Below, one piece after another: positions 1 through 6,707 of a stretch of DNA of 7,647 nucleotides. The position numbers and the translations under genes are program-made. The stretch spans positions 1 through 7,647 of the forward strand of contig JBECKR010000371.1 of assembly GCA_040235415.1 (NCBI GenBank), read 5' to 3'. Numbering within the stretch: position 1 is the stretch's first letter; each line of letters opens with the position of its first letter. Source of the stretch: JBECKR01 sp040235415 (GTDB lineage: Bacteria > Acidobacteriota > Polarisedimenticolia > Polarisedimenticolales > Polarisedimenticolaceae). Below the pieces are notes generated by a model. That model was not told the origin of the DNA. It saw only the letters and a list, made by a program, of their open reading frames with translations, and did no database searches.

Positions 1-438
1 CGGCCCCGGCGCGGGGGGGAGCGCGCGCGGCGCCGCGCGCGGGCGGACGACCTCCTGAGCCTCGTCGGGCTCGAGCCCGAGACCTACCGCGAGCGCTACC
101 CGCGCGCGCTCTCCGGCGGCCAGCGCCAGCGCGTGGCGTTCGCCCGCGCGCTCGCCGCCGACCCGCCGGTGGTGCTCCTCGACGAGCCGTTCGGCGCGCT
201 CGACGCCCTGACGCGCCGGGACCTCCAGGACGAGTTCCTCCGGCTCCGCGAGCGGATCTCGAAGACGCTGCTTCTCGTCACGCACGACCTCGACGAGGCG
301 TTCCGACTGGGCGATCGCGTCGCGGTGATGCGTTCGGGGCGGATCCTGCGGGTGGACTCGCCCGACGCGCTGCGGCGCGACCCGGGGGATCCGTACGTCG
401 CCGCGCTGCTCGAGCGCGCGCTCGAGCGGCGCGCATGA
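1..438 (+). CDS. ABC transporter ATPase, QAT/OpuCA-ProV-like, 5' truncated by window edge
   Basis: This is the C-terminal 145 residues of an ABC-type ATPase that powers import of a small solute; the start lies before the window. Reading in frame from base 1, I see the signature motif LSGGQ (109-123), the Walker B stretch VVLLDEPF with catalytic Asp-Glu at 181-186, a D-loop (GALD) just after it, and the H-loop histidine in LLVTHD (His codon 283-285). The Walker A and Q-loop are off the left edge. The wording around these motifs (LVGLEPETYRERYP before the signature, DEAFRLGDRVAVM after the H-loop) matches ATPases of quaternary-amine transporters. The protein stops about 50 residues after the H-loop, so the C-terminal CBS pair found in ProV and OpuA-type ATPases is absent. 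Its TGA overlaps the next gene's ATG (ATGA), which implies translational coupling with the permease/binding-protein fusion. The family call is firm; the substrate is not. Confidence 0.93.
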   Translation, partial: RPRRGGERARRRARADDLLSLVGLEPETYRERYPRALSGGQRQRVAFARALAADPPVVLLDEPFGALDALTRRDLQDEFLRLRERISKTLLLVTHDLDEAFRLGDRVAVMRSGRILRVDSPDALRRDPGDPYVAALLERALERRA

Positions 439-1976
439 TCGGCCGCCGAGCGGTGGCGGCGGTGCTCGCCGTCGGGGCGGCGCTCGTCCCGGCCGCCGCC
501 GCGGACCGCGTTGCGGTCGGGTCGAAGAACTTCGCGGAGAGCCGGCTCCTCGCGGAGATGTTCTCCCGCCTCATCGAGGCCCGGACCTCGCTCGAGGTCG
601 ATCGCCGCTTCGACCTCGCCGGAACCCAGGTGTGCTACGCCGCGCTCCGGAGCGGCGCGATCGACGTCTACCCCGAGTACACCGGAACCGGGCTCGTCTC
701 GATCCTCGGGGAGCGCCCGGAGAGGGACGCGACCGCGACGCTCAATCGCGTGCGGCGCGAGTTCCTCGGCCGCGACGATCTCGTCTGGCTGCCGCCGCTC
801 GGGTTCGAGAACGCGTACGAGCTCGCGGTCCCGCGCGCGCTCGCCGAGCGCGATCATCTCCGCACGATCTCGGATCTCGCACGGGTCTCGCGCGGGCTGC
901 GCGCCGGGTTCGGCTACGAGTTCGTCGAGCGCGACGACGGCCTGCCGGGCCTGCGCCGCGCCTACGGCCTCGAGTTCGCGGACGTCCGCACGCTGCAGCA
1001 GGCGCTGAAGTACCGTGCGGTCGACGCGGGCGAGATCGACTGCCTCGACGTCTATACCACCGACGGGCGGCTCCTGGTCCACGATCTCGTGGTGCTGCGG
1101 GACGACCGCGGGTTCTTTCCGCCCTACCAAGCGGCGCCGCTCGCACGCGGGGCGACGCTGCGCGCCCACCCGGAGATCGGCGTCGCCCTCGGGCTGCTCG
1201 CGGACGCCCTCGACGAGGACGCGATGCGGCGGCTGAACCTCCGGGTCCAGGAGCGCGGCGAGCCGATCGCGCGAGTGGCCCAGGACGCTCTCGAGTCGCT
1301 CGGGCTCGTGGGCCGCCGCGCGGTCGACGAGACGTCGTCCCGGGAGGTCTCGTTCGCGGCCTACCTGCTGTCGCGCCGGGCGGAGCTCGCGCGGAGGACC
1401 ATGGAGCACCTCGCGCTCGTCGGGATCGCGCTCGGCTGCGGCATCCTGGCGGCCGTGCCGCTCGGCCTCGCGCTCGAGCGCCGCCGCGGGATCGCCGAGC
1501 CGGTGATCCGCGCCGTCGGGGTCACGCAGACGATCCCCTCGATCGCGCTCCTCGCGTTCATGATCCCGCTGCTCGGCATCGGCACCGTGCCCGCCCTGGT
1601 CGCGCTGTGGATCTACTCGCTGTTCCCGATCCTGCGGAACACGTACACCGGGCTGCGCGACGCCCCGCGCGACGCGGTCGAGGCCGCCACGGCGCTCGGC
1701 ATGACGCCGTCGCAGGTCCTGCGGCGGGTGCGACTCCCGCTCGCGATCCCGGTCGTGCTCGCCGGGGTCCGGACCGCGGCGGTGCTGACCGTCGGCACCG
1801 CGACGCTCGCCGCGTTCGTCGGCGCCGGGGGGCTCGGCGTCCCGATCGTCTCGGGGCTGCAGCTCGCGGACACGCGGCGGATCCTGTCCGGCGCGGTGCC
1901 CGCCGCGCTCCTCGCGGTCGCGGTCGACGGCGTGCTCGGGGTGGTGGAGCACCGGCTGAAGCCTCGGGGAACGTGA
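435..1976 (+). CDS. Fused substrate-binding protein / permease of a glycine betaine/choline-type ABC importer
   Basis: A 513-residue two-domain transporter protein. Residues 1-23 look like a signal peptide (MIGRR, then an Ala/Val/Leu-rich core ending in AAAA) with no lipobox cysteine. Residues 24-300 are an OpuAC/OsmX-type binding domain: VGSKNFAES near residues 28-36, IDVYPEYTGTG at 76-86, TTDGRL at 208-213 and FPPYQAAPL at 228-236 are family hallmarks. Residues about 305-510 are a BPD-type permease domain with about five hydrophobic segments and the EAA loop (E416-A-A...G422, followed by RVRLPLAIPVVLAG) that docks on the ATPase. The domain thus captures solute in the periplasm and passes it through its own channel. 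The order is binding domain first, whereas well-known fusions such as lactococcal OpuABC have the permease first. The start overlaps the ATPase stop. The substrate could be betaine, choline, carnitine or another QAT ligand; ergothioneine transporters (EgtU-type) share this fold and have been mistaken for betaine systems. Confidence 0.92.
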   Translation: MIGRRAVAAVLAVGAALVPAAAADRVAVGSKNFAESRLLAEMFSRLIEARTSLEVDRRFDLAGTQVCYAALRSGAIDVYPEYTGTGLVSILGERPERDATATLNRVRREFLGRDDLVWLPPLGFENAYELAVPRALAERDHLRTISDLARVSRGLRAGFGYEFVERDDGLPGLRRAYGLEFADVRTLQQALKYRAVDAGEIDCLDVYTTDGRLLVHDLVVLRDDRGFFPPYQAAPLARGATLRAHPEIGVALGLLADALDEDAMRRLNLRVQERGEPIARVAQDALESLGLVGRRAVDETSSREVSFAAYLLSRRAELARRTMEHLALVGIALGCGILAAVPLGLALERRRGIAEPVIRAVGVTQTIPSIALLAFMIPLLGIGTVPALVALWIYSLFPILRNTYTGLRDAPRDAVEAATALGMTPSQVLRRVRLPLAIPVVLAGVRTAAVLTVGTATLAAFVGAGGLGVPIVSGLQLADTRRILSGAVPAALLAVAVDGVLGVVEHRLKPRGT

Positions 1977-2087
1977 GTCGGCTCCCCGGTTTGAAACCCT
2001 CCACGGCGATGTGCTTCTCTGGGAGGGATCGACGACGCGCGGGCCCGGCGTCCGGTCCCGCCCCCCCGTCGCGGAGAACTCGCCGCC
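1977..2087 (+). promoter_or_regulatory. Intergenic spacer, probable nuo operon promoter region
   Basis: This 111-nt spacer is by far the longest non-coding gap in the window and sits just before nuoA. Its first part is less GC-rich than its surroundings. It contains TTGAAA at 1991-1996, which resembles a sigma-70 -35 box, inside a short perfect palindrome GGTTT-G-AAACC (1988-1998). At 15-18 nt further on I find no good -10 box (the best is CTTCTC/TTCTCT around 2014-2020), so the promoter is inferred mainly from position. CCCTCC (1997-2002) and GGAGGG (2022-2027) could pair as a 6-bp stem with a 19-nt loop. There is no T-tract, so I see no intrinsic terminator for the upstream transporter operon, and read-through into nuo is possible. 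Confidence 0.35.
2073..2078 (+). promoter_or_regulatory. Ribosome binding site for nuoA (supports a TTG start)
   Basis: GGAGAA lies 9 nt before the TTG codon at 2088. No ATG or GTG occurs in this frame between the upstream in-frame stop (TGA at 1992-1994) and 2088. The next in-frame ATG (2142) would remove most of the first membrane helix. The site therefore decides in favour of TTG initiation. Confidence 0.6.
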
Positions 2088-2489
2088 TTGCTGTGGCCCT
2101 TCGGCATCTACATCGCGGCCGCGATCGCCGTCGTCGCGGCCATGATCGCCGTCTCGTACCTCCTGGGCGAGCGGCACGACGACCTCGCGACGGGGGACCC
2201 CTACGAGTCCGGCATCCCGCCCACCGGCTCGGCGCGGCTGCGGTTCCCCGCGCAGTTCTACCTCGTCGCGATGTTCTTCGTGATCTTCGACCTCGAGGCC
2301 GCGTTTCTCGTCGCGTGGGCCGTCGCCGCTCCCGAGCTCGGCTGGCTCGGCTACGCCGAGGTCGTCGTGTTCGTCGCGGTGCTGCTCGCCGCCCTCGGCT
2401 ACCTGTGGCGGATCGGAGCGCTCGACTTCGGCCCGACGGAAAGCGCCCTCGACCGCGGCCGCGGCCGCGAGGGGAAGGGAGCGTCCTGA
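2088..2489 (+). CDS. nuoA: NADH-quinone oxidoreductase subunit A
   Basis: NuoA is a small membrane subunit of complex I at the junction of the membrane and peripheral arms, beside the quinone channel. The 133-residue protein has three hydrophobic helices (about residues 5-26, 55-79 and 88-109). The conserved loop reads PYESG (38-42) and is followed by the strongly conserved SARLRF...FYLVAMFFVIFDLEAAF, with the acidic pair D68 and E70 in helix 2. The Ser in PYESG, where many families have PYECG, and the GSARLR wording match the E. coli-type subunit. The C-terminus ends RIGALDF plus a charged Arg/Gly/Lys tail of about 19 residues, partly encoded by a CCGCGG-rich run. Translation probably starts at TTG, chosen for its ribosome binding site and because the helix begins immediately. 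It is the first gene of the nuo operon, with nuoB 4 nt downstream. Confidence 0.95.
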   Translation: MLWPFGIYIAAAIAVVAAMIAVSYLLGERHDDLATGDPYESGIPPTGSARLRFPAQFYLVAMFFVIFDLEAAFLVAWAVAAPELGWLGYAEVVVFVAVLLAALGYLWRIGALDFGPTESALDRGRGREGKGAS

Positions 2490-2493
2490 CGCC

Positions 2494-3138
2494 ATGAAGT
2501 GGTGGATCACCCCCGCTGCGGCGCAGCGCACGGCCGAGCGTCCGACCGCGAACCCCTCGCTCGAGGACGCCGTGCGGCGCTCGGTCGCGCTCGCCCGACT
2601 CGACGACCTCATCGCGTGGGGCCGCAAGAACTCGATGTGGCCGTTCAACTTCGGACTGTCCTGCTGCTTCGTCGAGATGGCCACGAGCCTGACGAGCAAG
2701 TACGACATCGCCCGCTTCGGCGCCGAGGTGATCCGCGGAACGCCGCGGGAAGCGGACGTCATGGTCATCGCCGGCACGGTGTTCTTGAAGATGGCGCCGA
2801 TCGTCCGGCGGCTGCACGAGCAGATGATGCAGCCGCGCTGGGTCGTCTCGATGGGCTCGTGCGCGAACTCCGGCGGGATGTACGACATCTACAGCGTCGT
2901 GCAGGGGGTCGACAAGTTCCTTCCGGTCGATGTCTACGTCCCGGGTTGCCCGCCGCGACCCGACGCGTTCCTCGAGGGCCTCGTGCTCCTCCGCGATGCG
3001 GTCGGGCGCGAGCGGCGCCCGCTGGGATGGTGGGTCGGACCGCAGGGAATCGATCGCGGCCCGCGGCCCTCGCAGCGCGACGCCAAACGCGAGGAGCGGA
3101 TGCGGGCGACGACGCTCGAGTCCCCGGACGAGATCTGA
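2494..3138 (+). CDS. nuoB: NADH-quinone oxidoreductase subunit B (cluster N2)
   Basis: NuoB holds the terminal [4Fe-4S] cluster N2, which hands electrons to quinone at the interface with NuoD. The 214-residue protein is close to the E. coli length. All four N2 ligands are visible: adjacent C57 and C58 in GLSCCFVEM, C123 in GSCANSGG and C152 in VPGCPPRPDA. Other family blocks are intact: WGRKNSMWPFNFG, RFGAEVIRGTPREADVMVIAGT (from about residue 74) and GGMYDIYSVVQGVDKFLPVD (127-146). The C-terminus ends TTLESPDEI, much like the E. coli protein's ending. The start is the ATG after GGGGAAGGGAG (2471-2481), a purine-rich site with a rather long 12-nt spacer to the ATG. The first 20 residues are a variable leader, as usual. 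It lies 4 nt after nuoA and 17 nt before nuoCD, consistent with one transcript. Confidence 0.97.
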   Translation: MKWWITPAAAQRTAERPTANPSLEDAVRRSVALARLDDLIAWGRKNSMWPFNFGLSCCFVEMATSLTSKYDIARFGAEVIRGTPREADVMVIAGTVFLKMAPIVRRLHEQMMQPRWVVSMGSCANSGGMYDIYSVVQGVDKFLPVDVYVPGCPPRPDAFLEGLVLLRDAVGRERRPLGWWVGPQGIDRGPRPSQRDAKREERMRATTLESPDEI

Positions 3139-3143
3139 GGCGG

Positions 3144-3148
3144 GGAGG
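3144..3148 (+). promoter_or_regulatory. Ribosome binding site for nuoCD
   Basis: A strong GGAGG within GGGGAGGGAGAGG lies 7 nt before the ATG at 3156. It fixes the nuoCD start: the same frame is open back to about 2499 through nuoB, but that extension is only the out-of-frame shadow of nuoB. Confidence 0.7.
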
Positions 3149-3155
3149 GAGAGGC

Positions 3156-4937
3156 ATGTCCGACACGGTTCCCGCCGGTGACGAGACGCTCTCCGAGGCG
3201 GGCTCCCCGCTTCCCGCGCTGCGCCGGCGGTTCGGCGGAGACGCGGTCGCGGTGCAGCGGACGTCGGACGACGTCCCGACCTGCTGGGTTCCCGCGAGCC
3301 GCGCCGTCGAGGTGCTGTCCTGGCTCAAGAGCGGCGTCGAGCGGCCCTACGCGATGCTCTACGACCTCACCGCGATCGACGAGCGCACGCGCCGCGTCGC
3401 GGGCTCCCCTCCCGGCACCGACTACACGGTCGTCTACCACCTGCTGTCGTTCGAGCGCAACGCCGACGTCCGGATCAAGGTCGCGCTCTCCGGGGACGCT
3501 CCGGAAGTCGCGACCTCGACCGGCGTGTGGCCCGCGGCGTCGTGGTACGAGCGCGAGGTCTGGGACATGTTCGGCATCCGGTTCGCGGGGCACGCGCACC
3601 TGAGGCGGCTGCTGATGCCGGAGACGTGGACCGGCCATCCCCTCCGCAAGGACCATCCCGCGCGGGCCACCGAGATGGGACCGTTCACGCTCCCCGACGA
3701 CCGCCAGGAGCGCGAGACGGAAGCGCTGCGGTTCGACCCCGGGGCCTGGGGGCTCGAGCGCCGCCACGAGGGCGAGGAGTTCATGTTCCTCAACGTCGGG
3801 CCACAGCACCCCGGAACCCACGGCGTGCTGCGCGTCGTGCTGCAGCTCGACGGCGAGCGGATCGCCGGCTGCGTCCCCGAGATCGGCTACCACCACCGCG
3901 GCGCCGAGAAGATGGCGGAGCGGCAGACCTGGCACACGTTCATTCCCTACACCGACCGGATCGACTACCTCGGGGGCGTCCTGAACAACCTGCCGTACCT
4001 CCTCGCCGTCGAAAAGCTGCTCGCGATCGAGGTCCCGGACCGCGCGAAGACGATCCGCGTCATGCTCTGCGAGCTGTTCCGGATCGCGAGCCACCTGGTG
4101 TGGTACGGGACGTACGCGCAGGACGTCGGCGCCTTGTCTCCGGTGTTCTACACGTTCACCGACCGCGAGCGCCTGTTCGACGTCGTGGCCGCGATCTGCG
4201 GCGACCGCATGCACCCGAACTGGTTCCGGATCGGCGGCGTCGCGCAGGACCTCCCGCGCGGCTGGGACCGCCTGGTTCGCGAGTTCCTGGGCTATTTCCC
4301 GGCGCGGATCGACGAGTACGACCGCATGGTGATGCGCAACCGCATCTTCCGCGCCCGGACCGAACGGATCGGCGCGTACGACGTCGGCGCCGCGATCGAT
4401 TGGGGGGTCACCGGTCCAGGACTGAGAGCCTGCGGCCTCGAGTGGGACTTCCGGAAGAAGCGCCCGTACTCCGGATACGAGAACTTCGAGTTCGACGTCC
4501 CGACCGCGCAGGCCGGCGACGGCTACGCGCGCGCCGTCGTGCGCGTCGAGGAGATGCGCCAGAGCCTCCGGATCGTGCGGCAGTGCTTGGAGCACATGCC
4601 GGCGGGCGACTTCAAGTCGCGCGCAGCGGGAGCCGTGCCGCCGATCAAGGACCACACGATGCACGACATCGAGACGCTCATCACGCACTTCCTGGGCGTC
4701 GCGTGGGGACCGGTGGTGCCGCCCGGCGAGGCGTTCGCGGCGATCGAGGCGAGCAAGGGCTCGAACGGGTACTACCTCGTGAGCGACGGAGACGTCCACC
4801 CCTACCGCGCGCGGATCCGGACGCCGTCGTTCCCGCACATGCAGATGCTGCCCGAGATCGTCCGCGGCCTGACGGTCGCGGACCTGCTCTCGGTGCTCGG
4901 CAGCATCGACTTCGTCCTCGCGGACGTCGACCGGTGA
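3156..4937 (+). CDS. nuoCD: NADH-quinone oxidoreductase fused subunits C and D
   Basis: A single 593-residue protein joins the 30-kDa (NuoC) and 49-kDa (NuoD) subunits, as in E. coli (about 600 residues). The NuoC part is about residues 20-170 and carries its signature WYEREVWDMFGI (130-141) and HPLRKDHP (161-168). A linker of about 35 residues follows. The NuoD part starts at FMFLNVGPQHPGTHG (209-223) and ends in the family C-terminus GSIDFVLADVDR. His222 in HPGTHG and Tyr271 in RIDYLGG are spaced 49 residues apart, matching the quinone-headgroup-binding His38/Tyr87 pair of Thermus Nqo4, so the quinone site looks intact. HHRGAEKMAERQ, RPYSGYENF and RTPSFPHMQ are further conserved blocks. With NuoB it forms the quinone-reducing module; it does not itself bind Fe-S. 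The reading frame is uninterrupted across the junction, so this is a true fusion. Confidence 0.97.
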   Translation: MSDTVPAGDETLSEAGSPLPALRRRFGGDAVAVQRTSDDVPTCWVPASRAVEVLSWLKSGVERPYAMLYDLTAIDERTRRVAGSPPGTDYTVVYHLLSFERNADVRIKVALSGDAPEVATSTGVWPAASWYEREVWDMFGIRFAGHAHLRRLLMPETWTGHPLRKDHPARATEMGPFTLPDDRQERETEALRFDPGAWGLERRHEGEEFMFLNVGPQHPGTHGVLRVVLQLDGERIAGCVPEIGYHHRGAEKMAERQTWHTFIPYTDRIDYLGGVLNNLPYLLAVEKLLAIEVPDRAKTIRVMLCELFRIASHLVWYGTYAQDVGALSPVFYTFTDRERLFDVVAAICGDRMHPNWFRIGGVAQDLPRGWDRLVREFLGYFPARIDEYDRMVMRNRIFRARTERIGAYDVGAAIDWGVTGPGLRACGLEWDFRKKRPYSGYENFEFDVPTAQAGDGYARAVVRVEEMRQSLRIVRQCLEHMPAGDFKSRAAGAVPPIKDHTMHDIETLITHFLGVAWGPVVPPGEAFAAIEASKGSNGYYLVSDGDVHPYRARIRTPSFPHMQMLPEIVRGLTVADLLSVLGSIDFVLADVDR

Positions 4938-4962
4938 ACGCGCGCGGGAGAGGAACGAGCCG

Positions 4963-5427
4963 ATGCTGAGCCCGGAAGAGACCCGCGAGATCGACCGCGA
5001 GATCGCGATCGTCCCGAACCGGAGCTCCGCCTCGATCGAGGCGCTCAAGACGGTGCAGCGCCACCGCGGCTGGGTCACCGACGAGGCGCTCGCCGACGTC
5101 GCGGAGTACCTCGGGATGTCGCGCGAGGAGCTCGATGGCGTCGCGACGTTCTACAACCTCATCTACCGCCGCCCCGTGGGCCGCCACGTCGTCCTGGTCT
5201 GCGACAGCGTCAGCTGCTGGATCCTCGGATACGACCGCATCCGGGCCGGGCTCGAGCGGCGCCTCGGGATCGAGCTCGGCGGGACGACGCGAGACGGACG
5301 CTTCACGCTGCTCCCGATGTGCTGCCTGGGGGCTTGCGACCACGCACCGGTCCTGATGGTCGACGAAGACACGCACCGCGACGTCGACGACGCGGCGCTC
5401 GACCGCATCCTGGAGAGCTACCCGTGA
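4963..5427 (+). CDS. nuoE: NADH-quinone oxidoreductase subunit E (cluster N1a)
   Basis: NuoE is the 24-kDa-type thioredoxin-fold subunit of the NADH module and carries the off-path [2Fe-2S] cluster N1a. The 154-residue protein has an N-terminal helical part (SIEALKTVQRHRGWV, then DVAEYLGMS) and the conserved GVATFYNLIYRRPVG (59-73). The four cluster ligands are C80 and C85 (VCDSVSCW) and C121 and C125 (CCLGACD). An extra cysteine, C120, lies beside C121, as in the E. coli protein. DGRFTLLP and MVDEDTHRDV are also E. coli-like. The ATG is preceded by GGGAGAGGAA (4946-4955). It starts 25 nt after nuoCD, the widest gap inside the operon, and its stop overlaps the nuoF start. NuoE and NuoF pair directly in the complex, which fits the coupling. 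Confidence 0.96.
   Translation: MLSPEETREIDREIAIVPNRSSASIEALKTVQRHRGWVTDEALADVAEYLGMSREELDGVATFYNLIYRRPVGRHVVLVCDSVSCWILGYDRIRAGLERRLGIELGGTTRDGRFTLLPMCCLGACDHAPVLMVDEDTHRDVDDAALDRILESYP
5412..5417 (+). promoter_or_regulatory. Ribosome binding site for nuoF (supports a GTG start)
   Basis: GGAGAG lies inside the end of nuoE, 6 nt before the GTG at 5424. That GTG overlaps the nuoE TGA (GTGA). The site decides the nuoF start against the longer open frame that reaches back to 5319. Confidence 0.6.
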
Positions 5428-6707
5428 GCGAGACGCCGCTGACCGACAGGATTCGGAGCGACGGCGAGCCGCTCGACCTCGCGGCGTACGAGCGTGCCGG
5501 AGGGTACCGCGCGATGCGCAAGGCGCTGCGCGGGATGTCGCCCGGCGACGTCACCGAGCTGGTCAAGCGCTCGAACCTCAAGGGACGCGGCGGCGCCGGG
5601 TTTCCGACCGGGCGGAAGTGGAGCTTCGTCCCGATGGGGGACGACGCACCGCGTACGAAGTACCTCGCGGTCAACGCCGACGAAATGGAGCCCGGGACGT
5701 TCAAGGATCGCCTGCTGCTCGAGCGCGACCCGCACCAGATGATCGAGGCGGCGATCGTCTCGGCATACGCCATCCAGGCCCCGGTCGCCTACATCTTCCT
5801 GCGCTGGGCGTACCGCGAGGCCGAGCGGCGTCTGCGGCGGGCGATCGCGGAGGCCGAGGAAGCGGGGTACGTCGGGCGGGACGTTCTCGGCTCGGGCTTC
5901 GACGTCGACGTCCGGATCCACGTCAGCGCCGGCCGCTACATGTGCGGCGAGGAGACCGGGCTCCTGAACGCGCTCGAGGGGCGGCGCGCGATCCCGCGCT
6001 CGAAGCCGCCCTACCCCCAGGTCTCGGGCCTGTGGGGGAAGCCGACGATCGTGAACAACGTCGAGACGCTGTGCTGCGTGCCGCACATCGTCGAACGCGG
6101 CGCGGACTGGTTCAAGGCCCTCAGCCGTACCGACGACGGCGGCACGAAGCTCTACGGCGCGAGCGGGTACGTCCGCCGTCCGGGCCTGTGGGAGCTTCCC
6201 ATGGGCACGACCGCGCGCGAGATCGTCGAGGAGCACGCCGGCGGGATGCGCGACGGGCGGCGCCTCCGGGGCTTCCTGCCGGGCGGCGCGTCGACCGATT
6301 TCATGACCGACGCGCACCTCGACGTGCCACTCGACTTCCGGAGGCCGACGGAGGTCGGCAGCCGCCTCGGGACCGGGACCCTGATCGTCCTCGACGACCG
6401 CACCTGCCCGGTCGCGATGGTCCGAAACCTCGAGAAGTTCTTCGCGCGGGAGTCGTGCGGGTGGTGCACGCCGTGCCGCGAAGGGCTCCCCTGGACCGAG
6501 CGCGTCCTCGCGGCGATCGACGAAGGGCGCGGTCGGATGGAGGACCTCGATCTCCTGGCGCAGCAGGCGCGGCTGCTCGGCCCCGGGCACACGTTCTGTG
6601 CGCTCGCGCCCGGAGCGGCGGAGCCCCTCCAAAGCGCCCTCGTGCACTTCCGCGACGACTTCGAGCGGCACGTTCGCGAAGGACGCTGTCCGTATCGGGA
6701 GGCTTGA
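5424..6707 (+). CDS. nuoF: NADH-quinone oxidoreductase subunit F (NADH/FMN site, cluster N3)
   Basis: NuoF oxidises NADH: it binds NADH and FMN and passes electrons to its [4Fe-4S] cluster N3. From GTG 5424 the protein is 427 residues. The glycine-rich FMN/NADH region GRGGAGFPTGRKW (54-66) and ADEMEPGTFKDR (85-96) are intact, as is AGRYMCGEETGLLNALEG (169-186). The N3 ligands are C345, C348 and C351 in ESCGWCTPC plus C392 in HTFCALAPGA. Tryptophan in ESCGWCTPC and Met in ADEMEPG are shared with the E. coli subunit, where many other families have Lys or Gln and Gly or Ser. The C-terminus is shorter than E. coli's, lacking the last 20 or so residues. The GTG start gives an N-terminus (MSETPLTDRI) that aligns with the E. 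coli start region; the longer frame upstream only overlaps nuoE. nuoG begins at the last base of the stop codon (TGATG). Confidence 0.96.
   Translation: MSETPLTDRIRSDGEPLDLAAYERAGGYRAMRKALRGMSPGDVTELVKRSNLKGRGGAGFPTGRKWSFVPMGDDAPRTKYLAVNADEMEPGTFKDRLLLERDPHQMIEAAIVSAYAIQAPVAYIFLRWAYREAERRLRRAIAEAEEAGYVGRDVLGSGFDVDVRIHVSAGRYMCGEETGLLNALEGRRAIPRSKPPYPQVSGLWGKPTIVNNVETLCCVPHIVERGADWFKALSRTDDGGTKLYGASGYVRRPGLWELPMGTTAREIVEEHAGGMRDGRRLRGFLPGGASTDFMTDAHLDVPLDFRRPTEVGSRLGTGTLIVLDDRTCPVAMVRNLEKFFARESCGWCTPCREGLPWTERVLAAIDEGRGRMEDLDLLAQQARLLGPGHTFCALAPGAAEPLQSALVHFRDDFERHVREGRCPYREA

Noticed and set aside
1997..2027. CCCTCC/GGAGGG stem as a terminator for the transporter operon
   Set aside because: The stem is only 6 bp with a 19-nt loop and is not followed by a T-tract, so an intrinsic terminator is not supported.
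2452..2470. CCGCGG/GGCCGC-rich run near the end of nuoA
   Set aside because: It is short low-complexity coding sequence for the charged tail of NuoA, typical of this base composition, and not a meaningful repeat.
632..2497. A 621-codon open frame on the plus strand in another frame
   Set aside because: It crosses the fused transporter gene, the spacer and nuoA, both of which have clear family motifs in their own frames. Its translation is Arg/Ala/Pro-rich with no domain.
96..2888. A 930-codon open frame on the minus strand
   Set aside because: It runs opposite the transporter genes, the spacer, nuoA and part of nuoB. Its translation is Arg/Glu/Asp/Pro-rich, with no recognisable domain. GC-rich third positions deplete stop codons on the antisense strand, which explains its length.
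2499..3155. Possible N-terminal extension of nuoCD of about 219 codons
   Set aside because: The frame is open but overlaps nuoB out of frame. A strong ribosome binding site precedes ATG 3156, and the length from there matches known NuoCD.
2934..5078. A 714-codon open frame on the minus strand
   Set aside because: It is antisense to nuoB, nuoCD and the start of nuoE, which are certain from their motifs. It has low-complexity charged composition and no domain, so it is a composition shadow.
5319..5423. Possible N-terminal extension of nuoF
   Set aside because: It overlaps the conserved C-terminus of nuoE out of frame. The GTG at 5424 has a ribosome binding site and gives the expected N-terminus.
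5418..6671. A 417-codon open frame on the minus strand
   Set aside because: It lies wholly opposite nuoF, has no recognisable motif and reads as an antisense shadow.
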